Source: Chryseobacterium tructae (GTDB taxonomy: Bacteria; Bacteroidota; Bacteroidia; Flavobacteriales; Weeksellaceae). Taken from it: DNA of 64,000 nt. Both the position numbers and the translations under genes were made by a program. Of the stretch, positions 47,581 to 56,527 are shown piece by piece (position 1 is the first letter of the stretch; every line of letters starts with the position of its first letter). The stretch covers positions 3,224,001 through 3,288,000 of the forward strand of contig NZ_JAUFQR010000001.1 in assembly GCF_030409875.1 (NCBI RefSeq), read 5' to 3'. Below the pieces are notes generated by a model. It worked only from the letters and a program-made list of their open reading frames with translations. It had not been told where the DNA came from and made no database searches.

Positions 47581-49086
47581 TTACTTGATTACTGTAGCTT
47601 TAAAAGAAAAAGATAAGCCAGCAATAGAACCAGCATCATACATATAAACAGTTATCGTATTGGCGGACGTTACTTTAGCAGTGTAGATTGGCGGAAAATC
47701 TCCTGTTGGAATGTTGCCTAACGGGTTTACAATAACCGCATCCCCTACCGCTGCTCCATTGACTGTTATAGTAAATGCATTAGGTGTACTCGCTCCCGGC
47801 ATAGTCACAGTATTAGTTCCTGTTAGCAGTTGTGCTCCGCCACTACTGCTTGGTGCAGCCCAGGTTCCATCGCCTCTAAGATAAGTAGAAGAACCTGCAG
47901 TACCTGCAGTAGTCGCTATTTTTGCTACTGTTACAGAAGCATCTGCTATCTTGGTTGTAGTTATCTTATTGGTTCCAATGGTTAATGCACCAGAAGCATT
48001 TATAGTGGCATCTCCACTCATATTCACAGGAACTCCAGGTGAAAAAGGTGCTGATGAATTAGTCAAAAACAATTGTCCCCCGCCAGTTCCATTAGAAAAA
48101 CCTACCCCCGTAACACCAGTTGCTCCTGTAACTCCCTGAATACCTTGAGCGCCAGTAACACCAGTAGCTCCGGTAACTCCTTGAATACCTTGAGCGCCTG
48201 TAACTCCTGTTGCACCAGTAATTCCCTGAATGCCCTGAGCGCCCGTAATACCAGTAGCTCCGGTAACTCCTTGAATACCTTGAGCACCTGTAACACCCGT
48301 TGCACCAGTAATTCCCTGAATACCTTGAGCGCCTGTAATACCAGTAGCTCCGGTAACTCCTTGAATACCTTGAGCACCTGTAACACCCGTTGCACCAGTA
48401 ATTCCCTGAATACCTTGAATACCTTGAGCGCCTGTAACTCCTGTTGCACCAGTAATTCCTTGAATGCCCTGAGCGCCCGTAATACCAGTAGCTCCGGTAA
48501 CTCCTTGAATACCTTGAGCGCCTGTAACGCCAGTAGCTCCGATAGCTCCCTGAATTCCTTGAGCACCGGTAGCTCCCGTTGCACCTGGAATTCCTTGAAT
48601 ACCTTGAGCGCCCGTAATACCAGTAGCTCCTGTCACACCCTGGATACCTTGAGCTCCGGTAGCTCCCTGAGGGCCAGGAATAGAACTTCCTGAAGTTTTT
48701 GCATATAAAGCATAAGGGACACTTAGCAACTGTGATGTTCCTGTTATGGTATAATTATTGGCTCCATTAGGATCCGTTTCTATTTTTATAAAGTAAATAT
48801 CTGCCCCCCAATTAATGGTAGAATAAGAACCACTCACTAAAGTACCAGTTCCGATTTTTACACTTACTAAACCATTATTATTGGTAGATTGAGTTTGAGT
48901 TTCTGAGTATACTACAGTTCCTGTTGTGGAGCCTTTCAATATAGAAAATCTCATTCCTACATTCTGGTTACTTACCAATTGATTACTTGAATTTCTAATA
49001 ATAGCCTGGTAGCTCATTGCATCCTGCACTTGCGAGAACATGAGAGCAGAAGCCAAAGAGGCTGCTAGAATGGAAAGCTTTTTCAT
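47581..49086 (-). CDS. Collagen-like repeat surface protein
   Basis: This 501-residue protein has a signal peptide ([19 protein letters not shown]). An N-terminal beta domain runs to about residue 133. A collagen-like region of about 65 G-x-y triplets follows (unit [13 protein letters not shown]), then a C-terminal domain of about 160 residues ([18 protein letters not shown]) typical of flavobacterial tail-like or adhesin proteins. Collagen-like segments form triple helices, so it may be a trimeric surface fibre. There is no T9SS domain. The nucleotide repeats at 48093-48690 make the triplet number prone to change. Confidence 0.83.
   Translation of the reverse strand: MKKLSILAASLASALMFSQVQDAMSYQAIIRNSSNQLVSNQNVGMRFSILKGSTTGTVVYSETQTQSTNNNGLVSVKIGTGTLVSGSYSTINWGADIYFIKIETDPNGANNYTITGTSQLLSVPYALYAKTSGSSIPGPQGATGAQGIQGVTGATGITGAQGIQGIPGATGATGAQGIQGAIGATGVTGAQGIQGVTGATGITGAQGIQGITGATGVTGAQGIQGIQGITGATGVTGAQGIQGVTGATGITGAQGIQGITGATGVTGAQGIQGVTGATGITGAQGIQGITGATGVTGAQGIQGVTGATGVTGAQGIQGVTGATGVTGVGFSNGTGGGQLFLTNSSAPFSPGVPVNMSGDATINASGALTIGTNKITTTKIADASVTVAKIATTAGTAGSSTYLRGDGTWAAPSSSGGAQLLTGTNTVTMPGASTPNAFTITVNGAAVGDAVIVNPLGNIPTGDFPPIYTAKVTSANTITVYMYDAGSIAGLSFSFKATVIK
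48093..48690. repeat. Collagen-coding tandem repeats
   Basis: Reads as many copies of a 36-base-scale unit on the minus strand coding G-x-y triplets. Units differ mainly at synonymous or Ile/Val positions, and several are identical over long stretches. Repeat-copy changes by slippage or recombination are expected. Confidence 0.85.
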
Positions 49087-49105
49087 AGGTAATTAGTTTT
49101 ATATT

Positions 49106-49587
49106 TTATTTATTTTTTAGAACCTTAAAGATTTTGATATCTTTCCCTTCTTTTGATATTTTTAGTAAATAAACAGAAGCAGGATAAGACGTCATTGTAA
49201 TTTGAGTTTGTGACTGAGTGATAGGCTGACTTGTCAGTAATTTACCGCTGCTATCAAAAAGGTCATAACGGTATTTATTGTAATCTTTAAATCCTACTTT
49301 CAAATTAAGAATATCTGTTGTAGGGTTGGGAAAAACAGCTAAACTCAAATTGATTTCAGCAATCTCAACTCCTAATGTCGGTATGATCTCATAAGGCCGC
49401 TGAACACCAGCTGCAACACTTCCTGTAGAAGAAGTTATTGTTTCATAAAGCTTTGGCCCACAGAAGCTGTAACACTTCCAGTACTCCCTGACATATTATT
49501 TCCACTAGTATTTAATGTTTCCTGCGCAGAAATCTGAATAGAGAAACTAACAAAAAATAATGAAAGTGTAAAAAATGTAGTTTTCAT
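49106..49587 (-). CDS. T9SS-sorted secreted protein, short (one frameshift)
   Basis: A signal peptide (MKTTFFTLSLFFVSFSIQISA) starts at 49587 in one frame. The sorting domain (LAVFPNPTTDILNLKVGF ... ASVYLLKISKEGKDI) lies in another. Restoring one A near 49454 gives a protein of about 160 residues: signal, a short region with two SSTGSV/SGSTGSV repeats and the type A sorting domain. This small form is common next to collagen-like and choice-of-anchor genes in flavobacteria. It lies 19 bases upstream of the collagen-like gene, so the two are probably co-transcribed. Confidence 0.7.
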
Positions 49588-49681
49588 ATCATACATGTAT
49601 ATATTATTAGTTTTTCAAATATTATTCAAATATATAATTATATTATGATAAGTATATTAATATATGATTAAAAATATAAAC

Positions 49682-49700
49682 ATTACACCAACGGTGTAAT
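49682..49700. promoter_or_regulatory. Perfect palindrome, operator or weak terminator
   Basis: ATTACACC-AAC-GGTGTAAT, 8-base perfect arms, lies between the glycosyltransferase stop (49761) and the T9SS gene start (49587). It could be an operator for the T9SS/collagen pair or a weak terminator of the upstream gene. Confidence 0.4.
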
Positions 49701-49760
49701 ATATTCCTTATTTATACGATCATTTATAGCTTCTCCATTAGATCTTAATGTTTGAAAAGA

Positions 49761-50828
49761 CTAGATAAACTCTCTTAAATAATCCCTATTTTGCTTTACA
49801 GAAGGACAATTTGGTCTTAGAAGAGCTGCTTTTTCATTATATTCATTAGCTTTTTTATATTCACCTAAAAAAGACAGGCACACACAAGCTTCAATATTCG
49901 GTATATATCCAACATAATCAGAAAATACAAAACCTACTGAATGAGATTGAGGTAATCTCGTTGCCAAATCAAACCATTTAAAAGCCTGATGATAGTTTTG
50001 CCTATCTTTATAATAATATCCTAACTCACAACAGATTTCCGGTCTGGGAATATCATATTCAAAGCTTTTCAACAAGGTTGGTAAGATTTTCTCTTGAGCA
50101 CCAATTCTTTTATATTCAATCGCTAATTGCTGGCAGCAGGTAACCACATCTTCTATCCAACCTGATTCTGATGCTAAAAATTTTTCAAAAAAAGTGATTG
50201 CTTTAGTTGTTTCATTATGGTCTTTCAATTCTCTTGCATAATAATACAGCTGCCTTGCAGAAAATTCCTTCCCACCAGCCTCTAAAGCTTTATATATATC
50301 AATATTTCTTGTTGAAATCGCTTCAGACCCCTCTTTTTTATGCCAAATTTCAATGTCAGTATGGTGTATATTACCCACCAAAGGAATACATTCGTGAACA
50401 GGATCAATCCATTGATAATTTTTACTCTTTTTGAATAATCTTTCCCGTGTTGAATAAAAAGCCGGATTATCGTTGTGGTCGAACGATAAAACATATTTCA
50501 TCGTAACCATTTCAACATCATCATTCAACATTTTCTTCAATTCATTAATTTCCTTCACTGATTTTTCTGGCACCACATCATCAGCATCTAACCACATCTG
50601 ATAGCTCATGGTCGCTTTAGAAAATGCAAAATTACGTGCCGCTGAAAAATCATTAATCCATTCAAAATCAAAAACCTTGTCTGTAAATTTCCTAGCAATT
50701 TCTTTGGTTCTGTCTGTAGACCCTGTATCTACTATAATAATTTCGTCTGCAAATTTTGTTGCACTTTCCAAGCATCTGCTTAAAAACTTCTCCTCATTTT
50801 TAACAATTAAGCACAAACTTATTTTCAT
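49761..50828 (-). CDS. Glycosyltransferase family 2 protein with TPR-like C-terminus
   Basis: This 355-residue protein begins with the GT-A fold (MKISLCLIVKNEEKFLSRCL, IIIVDTGSTDRTKEIA) and the metal-binding DxD-type motif QMWLDADDVVP. After about residue 190 it continues with helical TPR-like repeats (EICCELGYYYKDRQNYHQAF). This layout is typical of SunS-like glycosyltransferases, which may act on proteins or glycans. Acceptor unknown. It is adjacent to the tRNA-Lys array. Confidence 0.85.
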   Translation of the reverse strand: MKISLCLIVKNEEKFLSRCLESATKFADEIIIVDTGSTDRTKEIARKFTDKVFDFEWINDFSAARNFAFSKATMSYQMWLDADDVVPEKSVKEINELKKMLNDDVEMVTMKYVLSFDHNDNPAFYSTRERLFKKSKNYQWIDPVHECIPLVGNIHHTDIEIWHKKEGSEAISTRNIDIYKALEAGGKEFSARQLYYYARELKDHNETTKAITFFEKFLASESGWIEDVVTCCQQLAIEYKRIGAQEKILPTLLKSFEYDIPRPEICCELGYYYKDRQNYHQAFKWFDLATRLPQSHSVGFVFSDYVGYIPNIEACVCLSFLGEYKKANEYNEKAALLRPNCPSVKQNRDYLREFI

Positions 50829-51058
50829 GGATTTTTAATAATTTTTATGGATATAAATATACCAGTATTAATTGTAGATTGTAATATGTATTCTTATTGA
50901 AATAGTCATTCAGATTCTTCATTTCGGATCAGTATTAAAAATGGGGAAGCAAAATATTATGGGTATTGAATTCTTTTAAATTTAACTGAACGTTACGATT
51001 GAATTCTATCCTAAGAAGAAATAACAATATGACTATAAGAAGGGAATAAAACGAAAAA

Positions 51059-51081
51059 AGAACCACTGAAACAGTAGTTCT
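51059..51081 (-). terminator. Terminator of the tRNA-Lys array
   Basis: AGAACCACTG / AAA / CAGTAGTTCT with one G-T mismatch, followed on the minus strand by a T run. It ends the three-gene array. Confidence 0.82.
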
Positions 51082-51090
51082 TTGTATTTG

Positions 51091-51163
51091 TGACCCGGCT
51101 GGGATTCGAACCCAGGACCCATACATTAAAAGTGTATTGCTCTACCAGCTGAGCTACCGAGTC
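51091..51163 (-). tRNA. tRNA-Lys (UUU), copy 2
   Basis: 73 bases, identical to copy 1 including the anticodon TTT and the non-encoded CCA. Last gene of a tandem array of three read leftward from the promoter at 51488. Confidence 0.95.
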
Positions 51164-51200
51164 GGCCACTTACTCTTTCAAGTAAATATGTTTTAAGAGA

Positions 51201-51221
51201 AAACTACTGAAACAGTAGTTT
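51201..51221 (-). terminator. Hairpin between tRNA-Lys copies 3 and 2
   Basis: AAACTACTG / AAA / CAGTAGTTT, 9-base perfect arms. It lacks a long T run, so it may be read through or act as a processing signal. A more decayed version lies between copies 4 and 3 near 51341-51362. Confidence 0.65.
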
Positions 51222-51228
51222 TTATTTG

Positions 51229-51301
51229 TGACCCGGCTGGGATTCGAACCCAGGACCCATACATTAAAAGTGTATTGCTCTACCAGCTGAGCTACCGAGT
51301 C
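51229..51301 (-). tRNA. tRNA-Lys (UUU), copy 3
   Basis: 73 bases, identical in sequence to the other copies. It is the middle gene of the array and has its own hairpin on its 3' side. Confidence 0.95.
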
Positions 51302-51371
51302 GGCCACTTACTCTTTCAAGTAAATATTTTTTTTAAGAGAAAACCACTAAAACAGCAGTTTTTTTTGTTTG

Positions 51372-51444
51372 TGACCCGGCTGGGATTCGAACCCAGGACC
51401 CATACATTAAAAGTGTATTGCTCTACCAGCTGAGCTACCGAGTC
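51372..51444 (-). tRNA. tRNA-Lys (UUU), copy 4
   Basis: 73 bases, identical to the others; first gene of the array behind the promoter at 51488-51517. Confidence 0.95.
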
Positions 51445-51831
51445 GGCCACTTACTTTTTTAAGTAAATCCCTTTGTTTAAGGGACTGCAAAGATAGGAAA
51501 ATCTCCTTTAAACCCAAGTCTTTTTAGACTTTTTTATCATAAATTTTCACGCAAAATCAGCAAACATCTGTTTATAAATTAATTATGTTAATTATTTTTT
51601 TTTCAAAAATTCCAAATTGGTCAAATCCTCAGAGAATCTTTTGATCAATCAGAGCCTGTACATCCTCAGATAAAAATCATTTCATTTATTTTTACTGTTT
51701 ATCATTGGATTTCTGATAAAGATGTTTTATTTTTGAAAAAAGTGGTTATAAAAGCCATTATTTGGTTTATTTTCTCACAATTAAATCATTCTCAATCAAA
51801 TCTTTCTGTTTTATTTTGCAGTTCAATATTT
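51445..51831. other. Spacer with the tRNA array promoter
   Basis: Apart from the promoter at 51488-51517 no gene or hairpin is recognised. It separates the tRNA array from the carboxypeptidase gene. ATG codons upstream of 51832 give no signal or domain. Confidence 0.45.
51488..51517 (-). promoter_or_regulatory. Promoter of the tRNA-Lys array
   Basis: On the minus strand TTG (51515-51517), 19-base spacer and TATCTTTG (51488-51495). This is the only consensus promoter seen for copies 2-4. Confidence 0.75.
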
Positions 51832-52864
51832 ATGAAATTAATTACTCCCAAAAGATTAGTCGATGGTGATAAAGTGGCAAGCATTTCTATGTCATGGGGT
51901 GCAGCCGGTGATCTCCCATACCGATATTTAAAAGGCAAAGAGCGATTGAATAAGATCTTCAATCTGGAAGTTACTGAAACTGAGCACGCCTTGCAACCAG
52001 CACAATGGATCTATAATAATCCGGAAGCAAGAGCTCATGACCTTATGGAGGCATTTCTGATCCTTCTATAAAAGCCATTATTTCAAATATTGGTGGGGAT
52101 GACAGCATCCGAATGCTGAAATATATTGATTTGGATATCATTAAAAATAATCCTAAAATATTTCTAGGCTTTTCAGACAGTACTATTACTCATTTTATCT
52201 GCCTCAAAGCAGGTTTAAGCTCATTCTATGGCACTTCCCTACTGGTTGGTTTTGCAGAAAACGGAGCCATGCATGATTATCAGATTAATGATATTAAACG
52301 TACTTTGTTCTCTCCTTCTGTAATCGGCCAGATTCATCCTAACCGGGAAGGCTGGACGACTGAATTTCTTGATTGGTTTGATATTTCCCTACAGGATACT
52401 AAAAGAAAATTAACTCCACCTTCAGGATGGCGATTTATGAGAGGAAATTCTATTGTTCAAGGACATTTGATTGGTGGTTGTATGGAAGTTTAGAAATGCT
52501 TAAAGGAACTGACTATTGGCCAGATCCTGCTATATGGAAAGACTGCATCCTCTTTTTTGAAACATCCGAAGGCAAACCTCATCCTGATTATGTCAGATAT
52601 TGGCTTCGAAATTATGCGGCAACAGGAATTTTGAAAAATGCTAAGGGAATAATTTTCGGGAGACCTTATGACAATCTTTATGCTGAAGAATATGAAACAG
52701 AAATATTAAAGGTTCTGGATGAAGAAGGTTTATATGATCTGCCGGTTATTACCCAAATGGATTTTGGGCATACCTGCCCTACTTTTACTCTTCCTTACGG
52801 AAGATTGGCTGAAATCAACTGTATACATAAGACGTTCTCTATTCTGGAAAGCGGAGTTCTGTAA
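51832..52864 (+). CDS. S66-family LD-carboxypeptidase/MccF-like serine peptidase (two frameshifts)
   Basis: Three frame segments join after adding one T near 52055 and one near 52490, giving about 344 residues from MKLITPKRLVDGDKV. The serine elbow is FLGFSDSTITHF; the C-terminal part has the usual acidic residue (ILFFETSEGKP) and a late His (MDFGHTCPTFTLPYGR). S66 peptidases trim peptidoglycan tetrapeptides or inactivate microcin C-type compounds. The general layout looks closer to the MccF-like branch. The two breaks resemble sequence errors. Confidence 0.78.
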
Positions 52865-52872
52865 AGGATCAT

Positions 52873-52925
52873 AGTATTGGAGGTTTTTCGGCGGGCCTTT
52901 GGCCCGCCGAAAAACCTCCAATACT
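52873..52925. terminator. Large perfect 25-bp inverted repeat between convergent genes
   Basis: Perfect 25-base arms (52873-52897 and 52901-52925) enclose a TTT loop. The GC-rich centre contains GGCGGGCC paired with GGCCCGCC. It lies between the convergent carboxypeptidase and PfpI genes. A bidirectional terminator is the simplest reading, but there is no T run and the stem is longer than any other here. Confidence 0.6.
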
Positions 52926-53026
52926 CCATCTGCAAAATGAATTTTTATATTTTCTCACAGATTTCACGGATCACGCAGAGCTCTCCTCTTTATAAATACT
53001 TATAATGTATATTAGTTGTCTAAATA

Positions 53027-53632
53027 TTAATATTTAAGTTCTTTCTGCTGGTATTCAAAAAGCTCTACAATAGTATTTGCCAATTCCTTTCCATGATGCT
53101 TTTCAACCAAATATAGCGCAGCATCTATTCCAGCTGTTATTCCCGCTGTAGTAATCAATTGTCCTTGATCTACAAACCGAACATTTCTTTTCACTATGCT
53201 TTCCGGATTATATTGTTCTAAGGCATCCAGCAACATAGAATGGGTGGTAATTTCCTTATGATTCAGGATTCCTGTTTTAGACAGATGCATACTTCCTGTA
53301 CAAATTGTAAAAACAACAGCTCCATTTTGATATTGATCTTTGATCCATTGCATGACTGTATTCTGAAAATCCTTATTCTGTAAGTATTCCATCACATAAT
53401 CCGGATTAGCTCCTGGAATGACAATCATATCTGGCTTGGGAGCTGTTTGTATATCATAAGTCGGAACAACAGTCATGGTATTAGCTTCCATGCATACAGC
53501 GTCTTTTGTTTTCCCAACCGTATAACAATGATAGCTTCCTGTAGATATGAGATCCGCTTTAATAAAAACATCCAGCGGACCATTCAGGTCAAGAGCTTCT
53601 ACCTGATCATAAATCAAAAATGCTACATTCAT
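53027..53632 (-). CDS. DJ-1/PfpI-family protein
   Basis: From MNVAFLIYDQVEALDLNGPL this encodes about 201 residues with a class I glutamine-amidotransferase-like fold. The nucleophile elbow is VFTICTGSMHLSK (Cys) and ITTHSMLLDAL follows. Related proteins include isonitrile hydratases and the sensing half of GlxA regulators. It lies downstream of the GlxA-type regulator gene on the same strand, so both probably respond to the same compound. Confidence 0.83.
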   Translation of the reverse strand: MNVAFLIYDQVEALDLNGPLDVFIKADLISTGSYHCYTVGKTKDAVCMEANTMTVVPTYDIQTAPKPDMIVIPGANPDYVMEYLQNKDFQNTVMQWIKDQYQNGAVVFTICTGSMHLSKTGILNHKEITTHSMLLDALEQYNPESIVKRNVRFVDQGQLITTAGITAGIDAALYLVEKHHGKELANTIVELFEYQQKELKY

Positions 53633-53754
53633 TGTCTTGTTCTTTTGTTGTTGATTCATAATGATATTCTAAAAATTAATAGTTTAAATAAGGATATGTT
53701 TTTCCTTGCTGACAATTGGTTATCAGCCTTAATAGATTATAAAGAGTAAAAGAA

Positions 53755-54755
53755 TTATTCGATTCCCGTACAGGTTTTACGGTATTGTACCGGAGAAATG
53801 GAGAGATATTTTAAAAATAGCCGACGAAGAGAGACTACGCTTCCAAAGCCACACTTTTCAGCAATCATTTCAATGCTCATTTCTGTATATTCCAACATAT
53901 TTTTAGCCTGATCTAATCTCATTTTTTCAAGAAACCGACCGGGAGTCATTCCTGATTCTTTCAAAAAGACTCTGGAGAAATTACGAACACTCATATGTAC
54001 AGATTCGGCTATAAATTCTATGCTGATCGCCTGCCCCAATTTGTCTTTAAGCAAATCCCTGATCTCCTTTGTGAAGGGCGACAGTATTTCATAATCAGAA
54101 ATAGCATTTCCAAACTGAGATTGTGTACCTGGTCTTTTCAAATGTAACACAAGATGCTTGGCTACTTCTGAAGCAATTGACTTTCCGAAATCCTCCTCTA
54201 ATAATGCCAGCGCCAGATCTATTCCGGAAGATACACCTCCTGAAGTATAAATTCCGTGATCATGAATAAAAACGGATTAATATTCACCTCCAGTTCAGGA
54301 TAAGTCCGTTGCAGTATATCAGCATATTTCCAATGGGTGGTCACTTGTTTTCCCTTTAACAATCCGGCTTTAGCTAAAACAAAAGCCCCCACACAAACTG
54401 AACCTATACGCCTCACCTTTCCCGTCATATTTTGCAGATAGGAATAAAGGTCTGCATTGATCTCATGTAAGGTTCCAAGATCTGTACCCGCCACCAACAG
54501 GGTGTCTATCGGAAAGTCTATGTCATAAATGGTATGGGTACATGACAAAGGAATTCCTGAACTTGAGTATATTATTGTATTGGCGGTTCCGGATATTAAA
54601 TGAACTTGATATTTTTGAAGGACTTTATCATCTGACAAAAAGAGATTAGCTCCTGTAAATACATCACACGGTCCCGCAACATCCAACAACTGAACCTGTG
54701 GTAAGACTAAAAGTGCTATATGTTTTATTCCTGATTCTTTTCCTGCATTTTCCAT
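53755..54755 (-). CDS. GlxA-type transcriptional regulator (DJ-1/PfpI + AraC) (one frameshift)
   Basis: The N-terminal half is a DJ-1/PfpI domain (HIALLVLPQVQLLDVAGPCD and GSVCVGAFVLAKAG). The C-terminal half is an AraC-type HTH (FIAESVHMSVRNFSRVFLKE, PVQYRKT). One T missing near 54270 splits the gene; the repaired frame reads HDHGIYTSGGVSSGIDLAL and gives about 333 residues. GlxA-like regulators couple sensing of a small molecule to transcription. Its neighbour at 53027 is a stand-alone version of its sensory half. Confidence 0.83.
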
Positions 54756-54859
54756 ATCTCAATTTGTATGATACAAAGGTACAGAGAATGTAATATGGCT
54801 GCAATGACAAAAAAACAACAGTTTCGGCCATCTTTATATTTATTTCTATCATCAAAAAA

Positions 54860-54883
54860 GAGACTGCCTTAAAAGGCAGCCTC
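54860..54883 (-). terminator. Terminator of the TolC-HlyD-MFS operon
   Basis: Eleven-base arms (54860-54870 and 54873-54883) with one mismatch, tiny loop, followed on the minus strand by a run of T. It lies about 50 bases after the MFS stop. Confidence 0.78.
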
Positions 54884-54934
54884 AGCACTCTCACTATAAA
54901 ATTAGCTAATAAGCTATACTTTTACATTAAACAA

Positions 54935-56527
54935 TTATGCGGGCGATAACCTGCGGGATTTTAAATAAAGGGCTGTACGATTCAAATAGGGAAATAAGAT
55001 GATCAATAGTAATGCACCTGCTAAAAGCCATACCATCATTTCATAATAGTCCATCGCAAAACGGACATGATCCTGAACGTTAAGCCTTCCTACCAACAAT
55101 TTATTGGAAGCCTTTACCGCATGATCTTCAAGCATTCCTTTGGCTGTAAGTTTGGCAGTCTGTTTATGAAGAAAGTCTTTTACATAGGGATCAACCGCTG
55201 TTACATGATCCTGAAAAGCATTATAATGACGACTTTTTTCAAAAAGTTCAAAAAAGTTGATCAATGCAATACTGGCACAAAATCCAAAATAACGAATCGC
55301 TAAAGCGGTTGCTGCTGCAGATGGCCCCATAGAGGCCGGAACTGATGATATGATATAAATAATTGTCGGAACCATGATTAATCCTACTCCCAATCCCTGA
55401 AGAAATAATGGAATATAATAATTGAATTCATCTGCCTGTACATCAAAGGAGTAATACATCAAAGCATGAAATAAAAGCAGCATCAGAAAACCCGGCACCC
55501 AGATATATTGTATCTTTTTTTTCTGTAAAACCATACAACAGGCTATGATAACTCCAATAATTAACCCCGAAAGATTAAATACATTGATATAAGAGATATA
55601 AAATGGATCCAGATGCAGTTCTGTTGCAAAAAAGCTGTTTGTAATTCCTGAAGCAAAACGACAAATATACATGACGAAAAGAATCAATACTCCGACTTTA
55701 AAATTTCTGTATTTGAAAACCCTAAGGTCTATATAAGGTCTTTTAATTGAATTCTGACGGAAAATAGATATCCCGATCAAGATAATGATCGTTATTACAC
55801 TTCCTAAAATCCGGTTATCTTCCAGCCAATAATATTCCTGTCCAAAAATGCTTATATATCCTACCAGCACTAAAATCGTACTCAAAACAGCAAAACTCTG
55901 CCAATCCAATTTATACAAATGAAATCTCACATTGGGTCTGTAGTTCGTCATGGACAGTGTCAGAAAAATAAGTCCCGGCAGATATGAGAAGATCGCTGTT
56001 TTATACACGATATTAAAATTATAGGAATCTATAAGATCTGCCGTTAGCAGGTTATTAAAAGGTAATGCACAGATCAGAATTCCAAAAAACACGGAAAAAC
56101 TGACTTCCCTTCCCCTTTCACTGTTTAACCGCGTAAAAATCAAGGTCAATGAAAGGTTGACATTTCCGGCAAATAACATTCCCTGAATAAAACGTATGGG
56201 AAAAAGAATATAAACTTCACGGGTAAAATAACATATAAGACAAGCTACAATCTGCAAGGTCGTAAATAGAAGAAAATATTCCTTCGCGGCCAGAAAACTG
56301 AAAAATCTTCTTTCCAGGCTATAAAATCCAACATATCCGGCATAGAATAAGGCTACTGAAAACTGTATATCAGCAGGTTCACTCCCATAATATCCTGCCG
56401 CTGCATTAATATTGGTCAATGGGAGAAAGAAAATGATAATTCCCGGTAAAGTCATGGAAAAAAGAATAATTTTCACCAGCCATTCCGGTGCCCACCTTTT
56501 AAAAAAGGGCATTTGTCTTTTAGCCAT
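54935..56527 (-). CDS. MFS efflux transporter, DHA2-like
   Basis: This 530-residue membrane protein has about 14 predicted transmembrane segments, as in the 14-span drug/H+ antiporters. Motifs include ALFYAGYVGFYSLERRF, FIQGMLFAGNVNLSLTLIFT and YIPLFLQGLGVGLIMVPTII. Its start overlaps the HlyD stop by 1 base, so the two are translationally coupled. With HlyD and TolC-family proteins it should form a tripartite EmrAB-TolC-type pump. The substrate is unknown. Confidence 0.85.
   Translation of the reverse strand: MAKRQMPFFKRWAPEWLVKIILFSMTLPGIIIFFLPLTNINAAAGYYGSEPADIQFSVALFYAGYVGFYSLERRFFSFLAAKEYFLLFTTLQIVACLICYFTREVYILFPIRFIQGMLFAGNVNLSLTLIFTRLNSERGREVSFSVFFGILICALPFNNLLTADLIDSYNFNIVYKTAIFSYLPGLIFLTLSMTNYRPNVRFHLYKLDWQSFAVLSTILVLVGYISIFGQEYYWLEDNRILGSVITIIILIGISIFRQNSIKRPYIDLRVFKYRNFKVGVLILFVMYICRFASGITNSFFATELHLDPFYISYINVFNLSGLIIGVIIACCMVLQKKKIQYIWVPGFLMLLLFHALMYYSFDVQADEFNYYIPLFLQGLGVGLIMVPTIIYIISSVPASMGPSAAATALAIRYFGFCASIALINFFELFEKSRHYNAFQDHVTAVDPYVKDFLHKQTAKLTAKGMLEDHAVKASNKLLVGRLNVQDHVRFAMDYYEMMVWLLAGALLLIILFPYLNRTALYLKSRRLSPA

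Noticed and set aside
48093..48690. Repeats that might be taken for a CRISPR array
   Set aside because: There are no unique spacers; the repeats are in frame and code collagen triplets, and no cas genes are present.
48073..48693. Plus- and minus-strand ORFs of repetitive Ser/Asn/Cys or Leu/Glu composition over the collagen region
   Set aside because: They are alternative readings of the G-x-y coding repeats and carry no start signals or domains.
45349..51163. Integrative element bounded by tRNA-Lys att sites
   Set aside because: No integrase, relaxase or phage gene is present and the tRNA copies are full length; repeat-based recombination explains the pattern better.
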